64,000 nucleotides of DNA from Diploscapter coronatus (lineage: Eukaryota; Nematoda; Chromadorea; Rhabditida; Rhabditidae), in NCBI GenBank assembly GCA_964036155.1, contig OZ038422.1, positions 20,483,201 through 20,547,200 of the forward strand, given 5' to 3'. Below the pieces are notes generated by a model, which worked only from the letters and a program-made list of their open reading frames with translations, did no database searches and was not told where the DNA came from. Positions within the stretch are counted from its first letter, which is position 1. Every line of letters begins with the position of its first letter. Position numbers and translations under genes: made by a program. Below, piece after piece: positions 28,645-46,300 of the stretch.

Positions 28645-31600
28645 ATGACACTTCCGATTCTCGCGAAGAAGGTCAAGAAATTGGCCAGTTTTCAACTATT
28701 CAACCTCAAACTTCTTCTGAATGGAGAATCTAGTGAGTCTTGAAACCATCAGACATTTTCTTGAACTATACTTTTCAGGTCGTGGATTTTCTAAATTCAA
28801 GAAGAACTACAAGCTGAAAGGCGAATTAGGCCGAGGCGGATTCGGAATTGTGTACAGAGCCATTCGGATATCTGACGAATTGCCTGTAGCTGTCAAATTT
28901 GTCGACAGAAGGACAGTCAGGGAATGGGGAAAGGTTGATCTTCACTCTACGATTTGTTTTCTAATGCTCAAATTCTTTAGCTGAATGATGAACAAGTGCC
29001 AATGGAGATTTGTATGTTGGCAAAATGTGCCAAAGTGAAGGGAGTCATCAAACTGCTCGATTGGTATTCCATTCCCGAAGGATATTTGGTTGTCATGGAG
29101 CGGCCCTATCCCTGCATCGATATGTTCGATTTCATCAAAGGAGAGCAGAAACTCGATGAGGAGGTTGGAGCTGATGTTTATTTGTTCTCTTAGTTTTATA
29201 TTCAGATGGCTCGATTCCTGTTCCGTCAAATTGTACAGACCGTTCACGAGTGTGCTCAGAGACGAGTTCTTCATCGAGACCTCAAGGTATTTTTATTCTT
29301 CATTTATCATTTTTCTGAAATTTCCAAGTTGTCTAGACCCGAACTTTTTCCAAAATAACAAGAAAGAGAAGGACGACCTAATCTTTGTTGCCTTTTGATG
29401 TGATATAATTCTGCAAATGTTATCAGTTTCTCACGATTTGCCTATTTTCATTCCTACATCATAGAATCACGTAAATTTTAATTTGCATCATGGCGATTCT
29501 TGCGAAATTCCGAATTAGTCAGTAACAAGTTGATGCTGTTCCCCGAACAGTTTTATTGTGTTCTAATCTGCCTCTCCCTCGTAATCAGCTGCAATGATTC
29601 AAATTAGTGTCATTTTCAATTAGCCCTGTTTTCAGGACGAAAACGTGGTTATCGACTTGGTGTCAGGCGAAATCAGGCTCATCGATTTCGGTGCATCGAC
29701 CATTCTCAAGAAATCCCCCTACACGGATTTCCAAGGTCAGTAATTTTCATATTCTTGCATATCTTCATTTTTATCTAGCGTTTATTCGAATTGATCTTTG
29801 ACGTGACATTTCTCTACTCTGCATCTTTCATCGTATTTGTAATATCACATAAAAGCGGCAAAAAATACTAGCATAAATCGAAATCTGCCTGCGAAATAGT
29901 GTAATCTTTCTAAGAGAACAGTGCTTGTAGTTGTGTGTCGAGTGGCAGTGTTCTGAACACCTTGTCAACTATGCCATATTTTTCGTTGCGTCTAATTTGC
30001 GTTCTCCCGAACTCACTCTCATCAACAGTTCTGTATCAGTTGGCGCGCTCTTTCACAGACCAGAATTCCCCTTTCTTCTCATTTTCTGTCACTTTTCCAA
30101 TTTTTATCAATTCTTCTCGAGAATTTTATGATCGGCCGTTTCTCAAAGATTTCTCATTTTTACTCCTCGACTACATTATCGGGCGAATTCGAATTCTCTC
30201 ACTTCAATTGTAGTTTGCAAGCGACTTTTTTATTTGAAATTTGAAAAAGTGATCATCCATCTAGGAAATATCTGATGCACTTTTTGCTTGTAATCAAGTT
30301 GTTTCGATGACATAACTGTCAGTCTGTCAGATTGTCATCTCTGGAAGAACTCACGTGTCTCTTGTTTTACGTGACAGTGAAGTTGGGGAGATAGTAGAAT
30401 TGCGTACCTATTTACGATTGGAGTAGTCTTCCAGATGTGCGTGATAACTGTTAGAATGTGAGAAAAGAAGTATCAAAACAAAGTTTCCTTACTCAAAATT
30501 TGAGATGTAAACATTTTTTTTGCTTTCTTGCTTCTCTGCAAAACGTTGCATATTTTGGTATATTCCTGGTATGTTAGCGGTTGTGCAAATTCGTGTCAAA
30601 TCTCATGACTTTTGCCAAATTTCGCGAAGACAAACCATAACAAAGCAGAAACAATAAACAACCGATACCTGACCCTTTGACAGACTGAAAATGACGATGT
30701 GATCTTTGAAAATAGCGATCCGCATTTCCATTTCAATGCAAAATGGTTCAGATCGTGATTTTTCGTTTTCATTTCTTGCCTCGTCCCTATATCACAAATC
30801 AATTTGAAAAAAAACTTACGTGGAAAATCTTCAAAGATTTTCACGTAATTGAAAAGTTAGTGCAAGGTGACACCTTTAATGAGTGACTGATAGAATCTCG
30901 AAATTTCTTCAATGATGTAAAACTGACAGGACATTTGAAAGATAGGCGATGACTTGGTAGTAGGTTAATAATTTGCGGTGAATAATAAAACCGGTTGTTT
31001 GTATTTTGAAAATATGACAAGCGAATTATGAAAATTCTCACACTTACAGATATTTTCCCTGTCCCTGTTTGGAAGTCGAAAGTTGCTCGTCCATTTTTGA
31101 CTGCGTATGATCTCGACGTTCTCCGCGCACTCTTCTCCTTTTCCAATTTTAATTGTTATTCTTCTCCATTTCACATCTCAAATCACAAACTCTCTCGTAT
31201 TCTCTAGTTTCGGTATGAAATATGGTCACGTTGTTTCATTGTTTATCTTCTGCAAGAAATCACGTTGTTATAGCTAGAGAACGCAAGTTCTCAAATTTGA
31301 ATATGCCAAATTTGCAATTTTTACGTAAACGATTTTGCTGAACTAACTTGCTGCAAAAGCCTGAAATTTTGACGGGATTTTAAAATAGGGATTTCGAGCT
31401 CTACAAAAATTCCCACTAGGTCAACCCTGGAAAATCAACGAAAACACCTATTTTTGGGGTTTAACGAGTGAGGAAAATGCTCAAAATTCGATCCGTTGAG
31501 AGCGCAATCAAGCGCATTTGGTAGAATAAAGCCGCTAGGATGTAGATCATATTCTTAAGGTTTCAAGCCCCTATGACCAATGGACACGAGTGGACATCGT

Positions 31601-33389
31601 TTTGAAATTTCCTTCGTGATTTAAATATTTTAAGGGTCCCACAATATTTTTACAATTTTTAAATCCCACCAACATCAAATTTGAAAAGACGCTTGCGCTC
31701 TCTAGTTATAGCAACTTATTCTGCAAATTCTAAGACCTATTATTTTCAATTTGATCATCTAGTAATCTCGTGATTTGGTGTCAGAGATCAATTCTAAAAC
31801 TTAGAGCAATAATATTTCAACTTCAATAATGTATTATTATTATTATTATATTGTTTTGTATTTAGGAACTCGTCTATATTGTCCTCCAGAATGGTTCCTT
31901 CATTCCCTCTACTTGGGAAAGGAAGCAGCAGTTTGGTCGTTAGGAGTTCTCCTGTACAACGCTTTGAATGGTCGATTGCCCTTCCGCAACGAAAAGGACA
32001 TTTGTACGGCACACCTTCTCGGGCCTCTTCCATTCTACGCTCCTGTTTCGGCAGGTACTATTATTTTGAATTACGAAGTTTTGTAATAGTTTCTTTGCAA
32101 TGATTATTATGCAAATGCTACAATGAATTCTTGTGAGAATGTGATATTGGGGTGTCAGTACCTCATTAGATTGTTGCTTTATTTAACCCATCTCTGGCAC
32201 TTATCCAGGATATGTGTTCAGATGTTATGAAAAATTTAAATCAAAATATGACTCAAAATAATGCTGTCTATTTACATTACACGATATCGTTTCAGAAGCA
32301 AAGGATCTAATCCAACGATGTCTTTCATTCGACCCATTTTCCCGCTGCACGATCGAAGCCATATTTAACCATCCCTGGCTCAAGAAATCCTCTCCCGATT
32401 GGCTGGTTCTGAGTGCTGCAACTGGATCAAATCACAAGGAGCAGAACAAGGAGAATGACGAGGAACATGGTAGGACATTTGTTTCCCCCAACGAAAACAC
32501 GGATTTCCCAATAAAATCCTCTCGGGAGATTTATCACTATCATTACTCTTCCATCTATTTTTATACCGAACATTTGCCCTCTGCGTGCTTCTACACCTAA
32601 ATTATAAATCCTCTTGTCCCATTCAATTGACACTCCAATTCGAATGTGTAACAATGAGCAATCCATTGTCTGTTGTCAGTTTGTTGTCTTTGAACTATTT
32701 ACTTCCTCATTTCGCCTTCCTGATGGCTTTCTGGCAGCACCCTCACTTTCACATCAGCCAATCTTTCAGCGAGATTAATTCCCTTTCCCTTTTCATCTAG
32801 AATCTCGATTCTACTTCGAAAAAAAGACTACTAATTCTTGACAACAATAAATTATCACTAATCGAGGAATTTTCCAGATGAGAGTGAGGAATTGGAAGAA
32901 ATTCACGAAGAAGCCGAGAAAGACAGAAGGGAGATGGAGGGACAGAACACTTCGGAAGGCGAGTCTGGCGTTGGAAGTTCAGCTAGCAGTATTGCTACCA
33001 AATTGGTAAGCAAATCAAAGGACGAATATTTTCAATTTTCGTAATTTTAGAGTCCAGTCGAACCAAATCCTGAGCCAAGTCCTCGATTTTCGAAAACATC
33101 CCTACTGGTGCCACCTTCTTCTGTAGAATTGAAGGAAGTCGTGCAGAGCAGTAAGACGAAATCTGTCAGCCAATGTCCTGCGCCAGCCACATTGAAGCCT
33201 AGACGAATCAGAAGCAAGGTTGATCAACTTTAACGGGGCTCTTTATTTATCGATGATTTTTAGTTGTTACGAGCCCAGAATCAGCCCCGCCCAACAGCGC
33301 ACCAGAGCACGGTTCTGACAGCCCTGCGACGAGCGATGAGCAGGGAAAGACACAGGCATCAGGCCGTCGAGGCTGCTCCCAAAGCATAA
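28645..33389 (+). CDS. prk: PIM-family serine/threonine protein kinase (prk-1/prk-2 type)
   Basis: Ten coding exons: 28645-28732, 28779-28933, 28981-29163, 29206-29286, 29636-29735, 31866-32054, 32296-32469, 32878-33005, 33051-33218, 33264-33389. They total 1,392 nt, about 463 aa, and every junction keeps frame. The kinase domain spans roughly residues 40-296: Gly-loop GRGGFG (47-52), VAVK Lys69, helix-C Glu90, hinge ERPYP (121-125) with the extra proline typical of PIM kinases, HRDLKDEN (Asp167), IDFG (Asp186), and PPEW in place of APE. All catalytic residues are present. Family knowledge: PIM kinases are constitutively active, basophilic cytoplasmic/nuclear kinases. Residues 297-463 form an acidic, then Arg-rich tail absent from short mammalian PIMs. 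The start at 28645 is the first in-frame ATG after an upstream stop. Intron 5 (29736-31865, 2.1 kb) holds a TIR element. Whether this is the prk-1 or prk-2 orthologue is undecided. Confidence 0.95.
31267..31712. mobile_element. TIR element (MITE-like) in kinase intron 5
   Basis: The left end reads GTTATAGCTAGAGAACGCAA, and the inverted right end reads GCTATAACTAGAGAGCGCAA. The arms continue for about 33-38 bp to a shared CAAATTTGA. The element is about 446 bp and has no ORF. It may be a Tc1/mariner-type non-autonomous element with a TA target, but the exact duplication is ambiguous because the ends are TA-rich. Confidence 0.6.
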
Positions 33390-35127
33390 GCAGGTCGTCT
33401 GGTTCATTAATTCATTACGAATTTGTTACTTCTTCATGAAAAAGTCTTTCACTTCATTTGGTTGTAAATATTCGTGATTTCCTGAATCTAGTCAGTTGTT
33501 CAAATGGTAAAATCAGATTTTATTTTCATTTTGACGAAATATACGATTTTAATCATTTGAGCAATGAATCAACTGGCAAATATTTTCCTTGTTTACGGTA
33601 ATTTCGTTGGTTCCTTATCGAATATCCCATAATCGGAATTCATTCCAAGGTCGTTAGTTTCTATGATTAGTTCAAATTCACTTCTCTTTGCTTAATATGT
33701 CAAGTTACTTGATGAATGTTAATATTCTTGATTAATTCCATGCAAAACGTGTAAAGTCATCAAAAATTCAATGCCTCCTCGAGATTGAGTGTGTTAGATA
33801 ATCGATTTCCATTTCTGCTTACACTTTCCGACTCGCGACTTCTCTAAGTTGTTAGAAAATCCAAGTAATTTCTATAATTACACCGAAATTTGAAATATCT
33901 GTACACTGATGTCAATTTGTGATATTTTGGTTTTGATTGCGCTTAAAAACTGAACTCGAATTAGTTTTCAAAACTATTAATTATGCTTTACATACGAGAT
34001 TCTGTATCTTGTTTCTTTTCGATTATTTTCCAAGTGACCTTATTTGATAATATTGGCAACGATATACTCAAGCTGTGATCAAATTATTTGTTACATTGGT
34101 GAAATATCGTTCAAATAAAAGTGAAAATTAATCTTTACTTGCAATGTCTTGTGAAATATAAAAATCATTAACAAATATGCATTTGAATTTAAAATAGTCT
34201 AAATTACAGTTATGCAAAACGCTTGTATCAGATTTAAAATGAAGGCTTCGTCTAATTTTGGCAACATTATGCATTAACATTGTACTAAAATAGCATTTAC
34301 CGTCTTCAAATGAGATGCATTTCCATTCGACTGTGTGCTTTGGAATTTCGTCGCTACCTAAAATGCCTCGTTTTTGCACAAACAAACAGCTGTTCATTTT
34401 CTTAAAATTTATTGACATAAAAATTACGTAACAAAATGACAAAGACAAATTGAAAAGTTCTAAAGAAACGAAGTTTGCTGTAGGCTGTAATTTTTAGTTG
34501 GAGAAATGAAATCAGTAGTCAATTAAAGGTTTTCATGCACAGGAAAATGAATGAAAATGCGATGATAAATGCTGAATTTTGACTGACTTTTGAGTAAACG
34601 CGATAATGGCACAGCCAAAGGAAAGGGAAAAGCTCAAAGAAATGAAGTCACACAACAACAGGACGAATGGGAGATTTCCTAAGATCGACAGATAAACTGA
34701 CAATTTACAAAATGATAACTGAAACTGAAGGATAAGGACTAATCCATGATAAAGGGTCGGTTAATGGAGAATAAATGACTATTTCAACTTAATGGCACAC
34801 ATTCGAACGTTTGAATACACGGTCCGGATATTGGTATCCGGAAAAAGAATGGATAAAGCTATTCTTGAAGAAATAAATATATCGTCATTAGTCTTCAAAA
34901 ATAGTTCGATCTACATTTAGGAAATGGTGATAACACCACATCACAACAACTCGACATTATCTTTGCCAAAATGCGCATTCTCCTGCCCTATTTTGAGCGA
35001 CAACCTTTCGTCCAGGAAATTAATAGTGCGAGTTGTTTTGAAGCGAGCATCATTTGCCATTTCAAATTTCAAATCATAAAATATAAAATGTGAGAAAATA
35101 GAAATGGAGATTTTTCATTAAAAACAG
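33390..35127. other. Intergenic region downstream of the kinase
   Basis: This region lies between the convergent kinase and KH genes. An AATAAA at 34114-34119 is the first canonical poly(A) hexamer I noticed after the kinase stop. It is about 725 nt away, so it may not be the one used. A 106-codon minus-strand frame (34128-34448) has mixed composition but no recognisable family. Confidence 0.5.
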
Positions 35128-35457
35128 GATACTGGAATTGATCGGGAGATAGATTCGGGGAAATTGCCTAGTAAATTCGCGAGGATACAGAGGGACAAAG
35201 GTCGTTTTGGCTCCGCAAAAAGGGGGAAATCACAGACTGTCACTTTCTTCGAAAATATCGATGAGGAATTGAAACAGAAATTGATGATTGATGAAGTTGG
35301 AAGAAGTTTGGGAATAAATATTCGAATCGAGTCGAATCAAGCTCGGGAAATGGCTATCACAAATGAAAAACGATTGCAACATCGAAGATTAGAAAGGAAG
35401 GAAGGAAGGATATCTACGCTTTTCCTAAAATGGGGAAATAATATGGAGTTCACCTAA
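35128..35457 (+). CDS. Possible orphan exon or small ORF, function unknown
   Basis: Starting right after an AAAACAG acceptor-like site (35122-35127), a frame stays open for 109 codons to a stop at 35455-35457. It is charged and of mixed composition, rich in Lys, Arg and Glu (for example IDEELKQKLMIDEVGRSLG), unlike the low-complexity frames elsewhere. No ATG opens it near the 5' end; the first candidates are the internal TTG at 35164 and a later ATG. It lies 1.7 kb downstream of the kinase on the same strand and just past the 3' end of the convergent KH gene. It could be an alternative terminal exon, an independent small gene, or a relic. I do not recognise it. Confidence 0.3.
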   Translation, partial: DTGIDREIDSGKLPSKFARIQRDKGRFGSAKRGKSQTVTFFENIDEELKQKLMIDEVGRSLGINIRIESNQAREMAITNEKRLQHRRLERKEGRISTLFLKWGNNMEFT

Positions 35458-35736
35458 TTACTACATATGAATTTAAAGATACACAATATTTGTTTTCCAA
35501 TATGTATCAATTATGGGCGTATTGGGTATCTTTGACCCATATTTTAAAGAAGAATGTTTTCATGATATCTTATAAATAACGGCGATGACGATGAATTCGA
35601 CTTTTAAGAAAACATAAAGCCACAGGTTTGACTTAAATTAGGCTGGAAAGGGACTAGCGACAATGTGCTTATTAATTTGATCCGTAATAGAGAGGCCGTG
35701 TCCTGAATGCCTGAATGGCTGGTTGAGTAGCGCTGC

Positions 35737-40333
<4,597 letters not shown>

Positions 40334-43300
40334 CTGAAATTAGAGCCAACCAATCATTTATGAAATGGGAATGATCGGAAAACTGTCAAGAGGTATATTA
40401 ACGAAAAATTGCATGATTAAAGCTGCGAAAGGAAAGTGAAGCGAAGAACTAAAGATAAGAACAGAATATAAAAAGCAGAAGAAAATGCAAGAGAGAGCTT
40501 AAAATTGAGAGATTAGAGATGAAGATGAAGCTGAGAGCTGAAGTAGAGAGAAATAAACAAAGACGAAGAGTGGGAAAGGCGAAAGGCAAAAGGCAAATGA
40601 GAATGAGAAGGGAAGTCTTTAGAAGGGAAGATAAAACGTTGAAATTAAATCTGAACTGGACTGAGAATAGCGACTAATTTTTAGTATCTAGTAAAGTAAT
40701 GATAACAAGATTCGGAAAATCCTTTTATAAGATTCAAAAGTGCTAGGAAAATTTTGTCTAAACGAAAAGATGATTTTTTAAACCTGCAATCGTACAAAAC
40801 ATAACATAAAGGAAAATGTTGGCTGAAATGAATCCGCGAAATTAGCGAAGCAAGAAAACGAAAGACGAAAAAATTTGAGTCCGAGTCAGAATTCGAGAAT
40901 CTGAGAGACGAAAAGAGAGAGAGAGAGAGGGAAGATACTGACACTGTTTCTGTTTCTGAAGGAAAAGACGACGGTGTAGAGAGGGAAAGATGTGGGAAAA
41001 GATGCAGAGGATTGAATTACAGGGGGTAAATGAAGAAATGAAAAAGATAAAAGCGGGGACGAGAAGAGATGAGAGAAGAGGATAGCAAGAGTTCAGATTT
41101 GATGCCTTTCGTATACAACAAATAAGCTAACATAACATTTTGCACGAATCGCGTTTTAATTGATTTGAACATGGAAGACATTTTCTCGAGGAGAAAAAAA
41201 AACAACGTCATTCTTCGAGTTTATGAGTTGGGAAGTCATTAAAATCATAGGGACTGTAAATATAATTACTATATGAGAAGTGCATATAGAATTGCCGCTG
41301 CTGATAAATGCTCCGAGACAAGAGAAGTTGCGGGATAGAGAAAGAGGACCTTCTGCTGGTTGGAAGGAGCTACTGCCTCTGGCTGCGCGGGCTGTCTTCC
41401 GAAGCTCTAAGCGATAACCTTATTAAGGGGCCAGTCTTCCCTTCCCCTACTCTTCCAGTCCCCCAGTCCCATTCTCCTTCTCTTTCCCTCTATCTTCCCA
41501 TCTCTTTATCTCCCCTCCTTCCCAAAACCTTGTGAGCACATTTTCCTTCCACTTTTCCTTCGCCCTGGGCTATGTCCAAATAGGCGAGTGTAGCATCAAT
41601 ATAAAACTTGAGGATAAACTTTCAATTTTTCTGCGGATATAAAGTTTCCGAGCCCAAAATTGTCCATTCTAGGCCGCATTAGAACATTTGAACTATGCGT
41701 CTAAATGAGCTGCTAATGGAATCCTACTGTAGGGCTATTTCGAGGAAAATTGTCGAGGAAAAAGTCGAGAAGTGGGGAAATTAGGCAGAATGGAGGGGAG
41801 GGGAAGAATGCTTATCTCTGGAGGAGAAAACTTGCTCGGAAAGGGAAGGGCTCAGGTTGTGTGTCCAAACAAGAACATCGATTGATCTGACAGCAGACAA
41901 AATGAGCAGAGCAGGAAAGAGAAGGAGTGCTATTGATAAGGAGCGAAAGAGTGTCATCTTAGAACTAAATATTCGATATCGGAATGAGTTAGGAATTTCG
42001 AAAGGCTTTAGATCATTGGGAAGCAATATGAATAGCGAAGACGAGATAAAAACACGGACAATTTCCGATGCTATGGGATGTATGAAAATAAAGGATGCGC
42101 AAACATAACGATTTTTCGAGGATCAAAGTTGGATTTAGCTCAGAAAATGATCGCACAATTCCTAAGTACGGAGTGGACGATAATTATAATGCTCAATTAA
42201 TTTTAAAAAATCAAAATGATTTCACTATGAGTACAAGATATTTAAATAGTTTGGTGAACAGCGCGAATGTAAAAAAATCTTGATATCTAATATTTCAGAA
42301 TCAACGAAAAAAACTTTCCTAAATAAAAAGTTCCGAGAAAAATTTTCTGCATTATCTATACAAAAATTCCAACCATCTTGAACTGTATGAAATAATCGCA
42401 GTCTCATTAAACTTTTCCGCGGATTTTTTCCACGAAGATCAAGCTTTTCCGTCATCTTTCCTTCCGTCTCGTGGCTTGTCTTACTGTCTGTGGAAATCTG
42501 GATTTGTACATTCCTACAGCTGATGGATGATAAAGATAAAATGCAAAAAGCAGGGCAGACATAGACAAGCAAACTGAACCGAAAACCGGACGAGATATCG
42601 CTTTGTGATAAAGACGACTCCTTGATACATTGTGAAGGCAGGACGACAGACATGGATACAAATCGATTTGTGAACTGACAGAACAGAACTATCGTCTCTG
42701 CTTCTCTACGCTCTCTCATACTCTCTAGCACTATCTCGACTCACACGAGCTGATGAGCAAATAGTGAGAGGGAGGAGAGAAAAAGATGTAGAGAAGAAGG
42801 AAGGAAAAGCTACCGACCAATTTGACAGAAACAAGGCAATGTTCGAGATGGGAAATGTACGTTACGAAACGACGAAGCATTGAATATTTGCTTGTAAAGC
42901 TATTTTCGACAAAATATAAGAATGTCAGTGAAGATCAAGCTTTGGGAATTTATGAATTCGTAACCTCACGAAGGTATTCAATCTGAATCTGCGCATTTCC
43001 AAAATTCTCAGCACAGCTTCTCAATATTCCTCCTCCTGCTTCCTTCATCATAAAGCCTTCCTTCACCATCTTCCAGTCTTCCTCTCTTCAAATAATAAAC
43101 AAATTTCAACAGACTTGTGTGTCTTTCTCGATAAACAAAAATCCTCGAATTTGAAAATTTTGCAAAACGAAAAGTGGAAATGTTTGAAAACTCCGGGATA
43201 AGTAGGCCGGTCACATAGTCACATACAAAAGAAAGCGGCAAGTTTGGCAGCGGCGGGAGTTTGAAGGGAAAATTTGAAAGGAAAAAATAGAGATAGGCAA

Positions 43301-46300
43301 GTGAAAAAGACGACAAAAACAATGGAAACAGAGATCGAGATAAAGCTTGAAAATGAAAATAGAAATGGGCAGAGAAGAAGAGAAAAAGAGGGCAAGATGC
43401 TCACCGTCTCTATCAATGTGCACAGTTCTCTCTGTTTCTGCTTCTCTGTCCCTATCTCGATCGTTTTGTCCCTTTACCTCTCTTAGCAAATATTTGAAGG
43501 GGCGGCCTCGCGCACTTCTATGATAGAGATAAGGGCGATTCAAGAGACACGAAAGATAGATAAAATGAGAGGAGCGTGAGTAAGAAAGCAGAAAAGCAGG
43601 CAGGAATGGAAGAAGGCAGACAAGATAAAGATAACAAGATAAAAACGCTAACGCACAAAGAGCTCTGACAAAAAATTCGCCGAAATACAGAAACAGAGAC
43701 AGGGCAAAAAGTAGAGCACAAGTTGATAAGATCAGATCAAAGACGGACTAAAACATGACAAAAATAATTATATTACAAGTGTTTCGATAAACGTGAATGT
43801 CAACGATAGTCTGGAGTGTGTTTGACGCACAAATTTCAACCGATCAAATTGTAGCATTTTGCAAATTATAAATCCTATTTGAATGATCAAGAAAATTCAT
43901 GCTATATTATCTTGAATAAAAAGTACTAAATTTCATCTATGACATTCTTTGAATTTTTCATCGTTATTTTAGCTTTTGCTGAAGATCAGTTTTGTTGTGA
44001 AAGATATGTGTAACCATATTTCCGCGCTATAGTCACAAAAAGCGCTGAAATTTGCTCGAAACTAATTGATTAACAACATTTGTCTACAAGTTTCGTTTGA
44101 AAGTTTAGTGAATTTATTGGAGTTTTACTGTGAAGATCAGCTCTGGTTTGAAATAAAATGTATAGATTCAATGAAATTTCCATATTCGCAAAGCGTTGTT
44201 CGTGAATTTCTTCTAGATGACGCTGCAAAACTTTCAATAGAGTTTCAATTTTTCTAACTTCACAGATAACATTCACTCGCCGACAGTTTAGTCAAAGTAA
44301 ACGTTTTGAAAGTCTATTTCTCTTTCGTGATGCACATCGCCTGTGGCTGTGGATTTCACTGCATAACCTTGTCATGTTTCATGTTTCAGCTTTACAAAAC
44401 GAATAACGAATGCCGGGCCAAGTTTTTGCGGACTCTGCACTGCGGACAGATTCCTCAACTGACGACAAGGCAGGAAGACAGAACGCGACATTCTCAAACA
44501 TAGAGACACCGAAAAGACAGCGCATTTCTCGAATTGTCAAACGATACCTGTGGATGGATAGAGAGCTCGGAGGCAGGATAGAGGACAGAGATGCAGAAAC
44601 GAAAGCCGCAAGGTGTAACATGACAGAAAGAGAGATAGAGAGAGGCAGAGAAGCAGAGATATGCAGATAATCACTGTTAAGATGACAAATTGCTCAATTT
44701 GAATGAAAACGATAAATTATGCAAATGTGGGTTGAAGAAGAGCGCGAAAATCTGGATGTGAGAAGGAATAACGCAAAATTACGGATAAATAATTCACATA
44801 TGCAACAATAACTCAATTGTTAGATGTGGAGAATATTTAGAAGGTTCATTTAGGGCACAATAATATCAGGATTGGCAAAAACGAAAGAATGTACTTTTAA
44901 AGAGATCCTCTCAATAGTATCAGGTTATTGCCATGCGAAGCTCACAAATTGATCCTTTGAAAGTTCAGAAAAGTCATCAATAAAAATGATAAAAGTCCAG
45001 TCGGAAAATGAATTGCCCTATTGCTCTCATCGAATGGCAATTATGACATGTTCTGAGGTGAGCGAATCAAATCGAATAGAAAAAGAGTAGAGAATGCAGA
45101 ATGAACTGAGAACTGAGGAGTAAAACGGCAGCTGACTGCAAATTGCACTGATGCAACAACGCGATCACTGCTTGGCTACACATATTCGGGAGAGGTTACA
45201 AATGGATGAGCACAATCACTACAGATACGGATGTAGGCGAGGAAGACCGGAAGATATGGTAATCGGGGAGGACGGCTGAAAGATAAATGACGATGGGATA
45301 ATGAACAAGGCAATAGAGTGAGAGGAGACAAATGAGCAAAGAGGGAGAGGGAGAGGCCGATTGATGGGGCTGTCAAAAAAGACGAAATATCAGGTAACCG
45401 AGAAAGAGTAGGGCGAGAGGAGAGGGCAGAAGATAGAGGATTTGGGGAAGGAGGACGGAAAATGTAGCCGTAGGCAGAAATGCTGAAGATGCTGAAGAAG
45501 ACAGGGACAGGCAGAGCTTGAAGACTGAAGCAGGTCCTTCAAAAATGCAAATTCCTGTGTAGAAGTGGAAGAGAGAAGGAGGGAGAGAAGTGCAAGGATG
45601 AGATTGAAAGAAGCAGAGAGGAAGGAGCGAGGGGAGAGGATTTGTTTGGAAGGAAAGCTATGGAAGGATTGACAATGAGAGAATGAAAGATTCACGAGAA
45701 AGGATAGACTGGAGACAGAGCAGAAGAGAGGTGCAAAGGTCCAAATCTGACTGACTGACTGACTGCAACACCATTACATCATCAGACAATGCATCTCCAC
45801 ATTGTTCGTCTTCCATTCTTCCAGTTTACGAAGTTTCAAAGACTTCCCCACTCAAATGAACAACAATCCCCTGGGTTTGCTAATGAACCACCGAATAACA
45901 ATGAAAAAAGATGATTTTAGCCGAATGTTGAAATTTCGAAGAAACATGAAAACTCAGCAAGACCAACAAGTAATTTGAGAACGCCTTGCAAAGTAGGAGA
46001 AAAAATATTCACTGACAGAGGAAGTCCATAGATACGAACTCATAGATCCTGACGAAACTTCCCAAATAGGGGGTTTTCAATGACGCAGATGATGATGGTG
46101 AAATCAGAAGGTGCTAAATAGGAGACTGAAAGCTGGAAACTAGTGAAAATACTCAATCCTTCACTTGTATTCACAAATTTGCAAAACTAGCTTACATTTT
46201 TGAAAGCGAATTTGCTCATTTCTCACTTAAAATGCGAGTGAAAGAGGGCTTAAAATTCCCCAGTTCCATGTTCCTATTTTGCCGATCTTGATATTTTCAT

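Noticed and set aside
34128..34448. 106-codon minus-strand frame with mixed composition
   Set aside because: Protein-like in places, but no start context, no splice partner and no recognised family.
42225..42731. 168-codon minus-strand open frame
   Set aside because: No family resemblance and no flanking signals. It lies in purine-rich sequence that opens frames by chance.
44066..44257. Frame with a CEDQLWFEIKC string, and a similar AEDQFCCERY string about 150 bp upstream
   Set aside because: Briefly resembled a duplicated BTB/MATH-type helix, but the similarity is too short and stops intervene.
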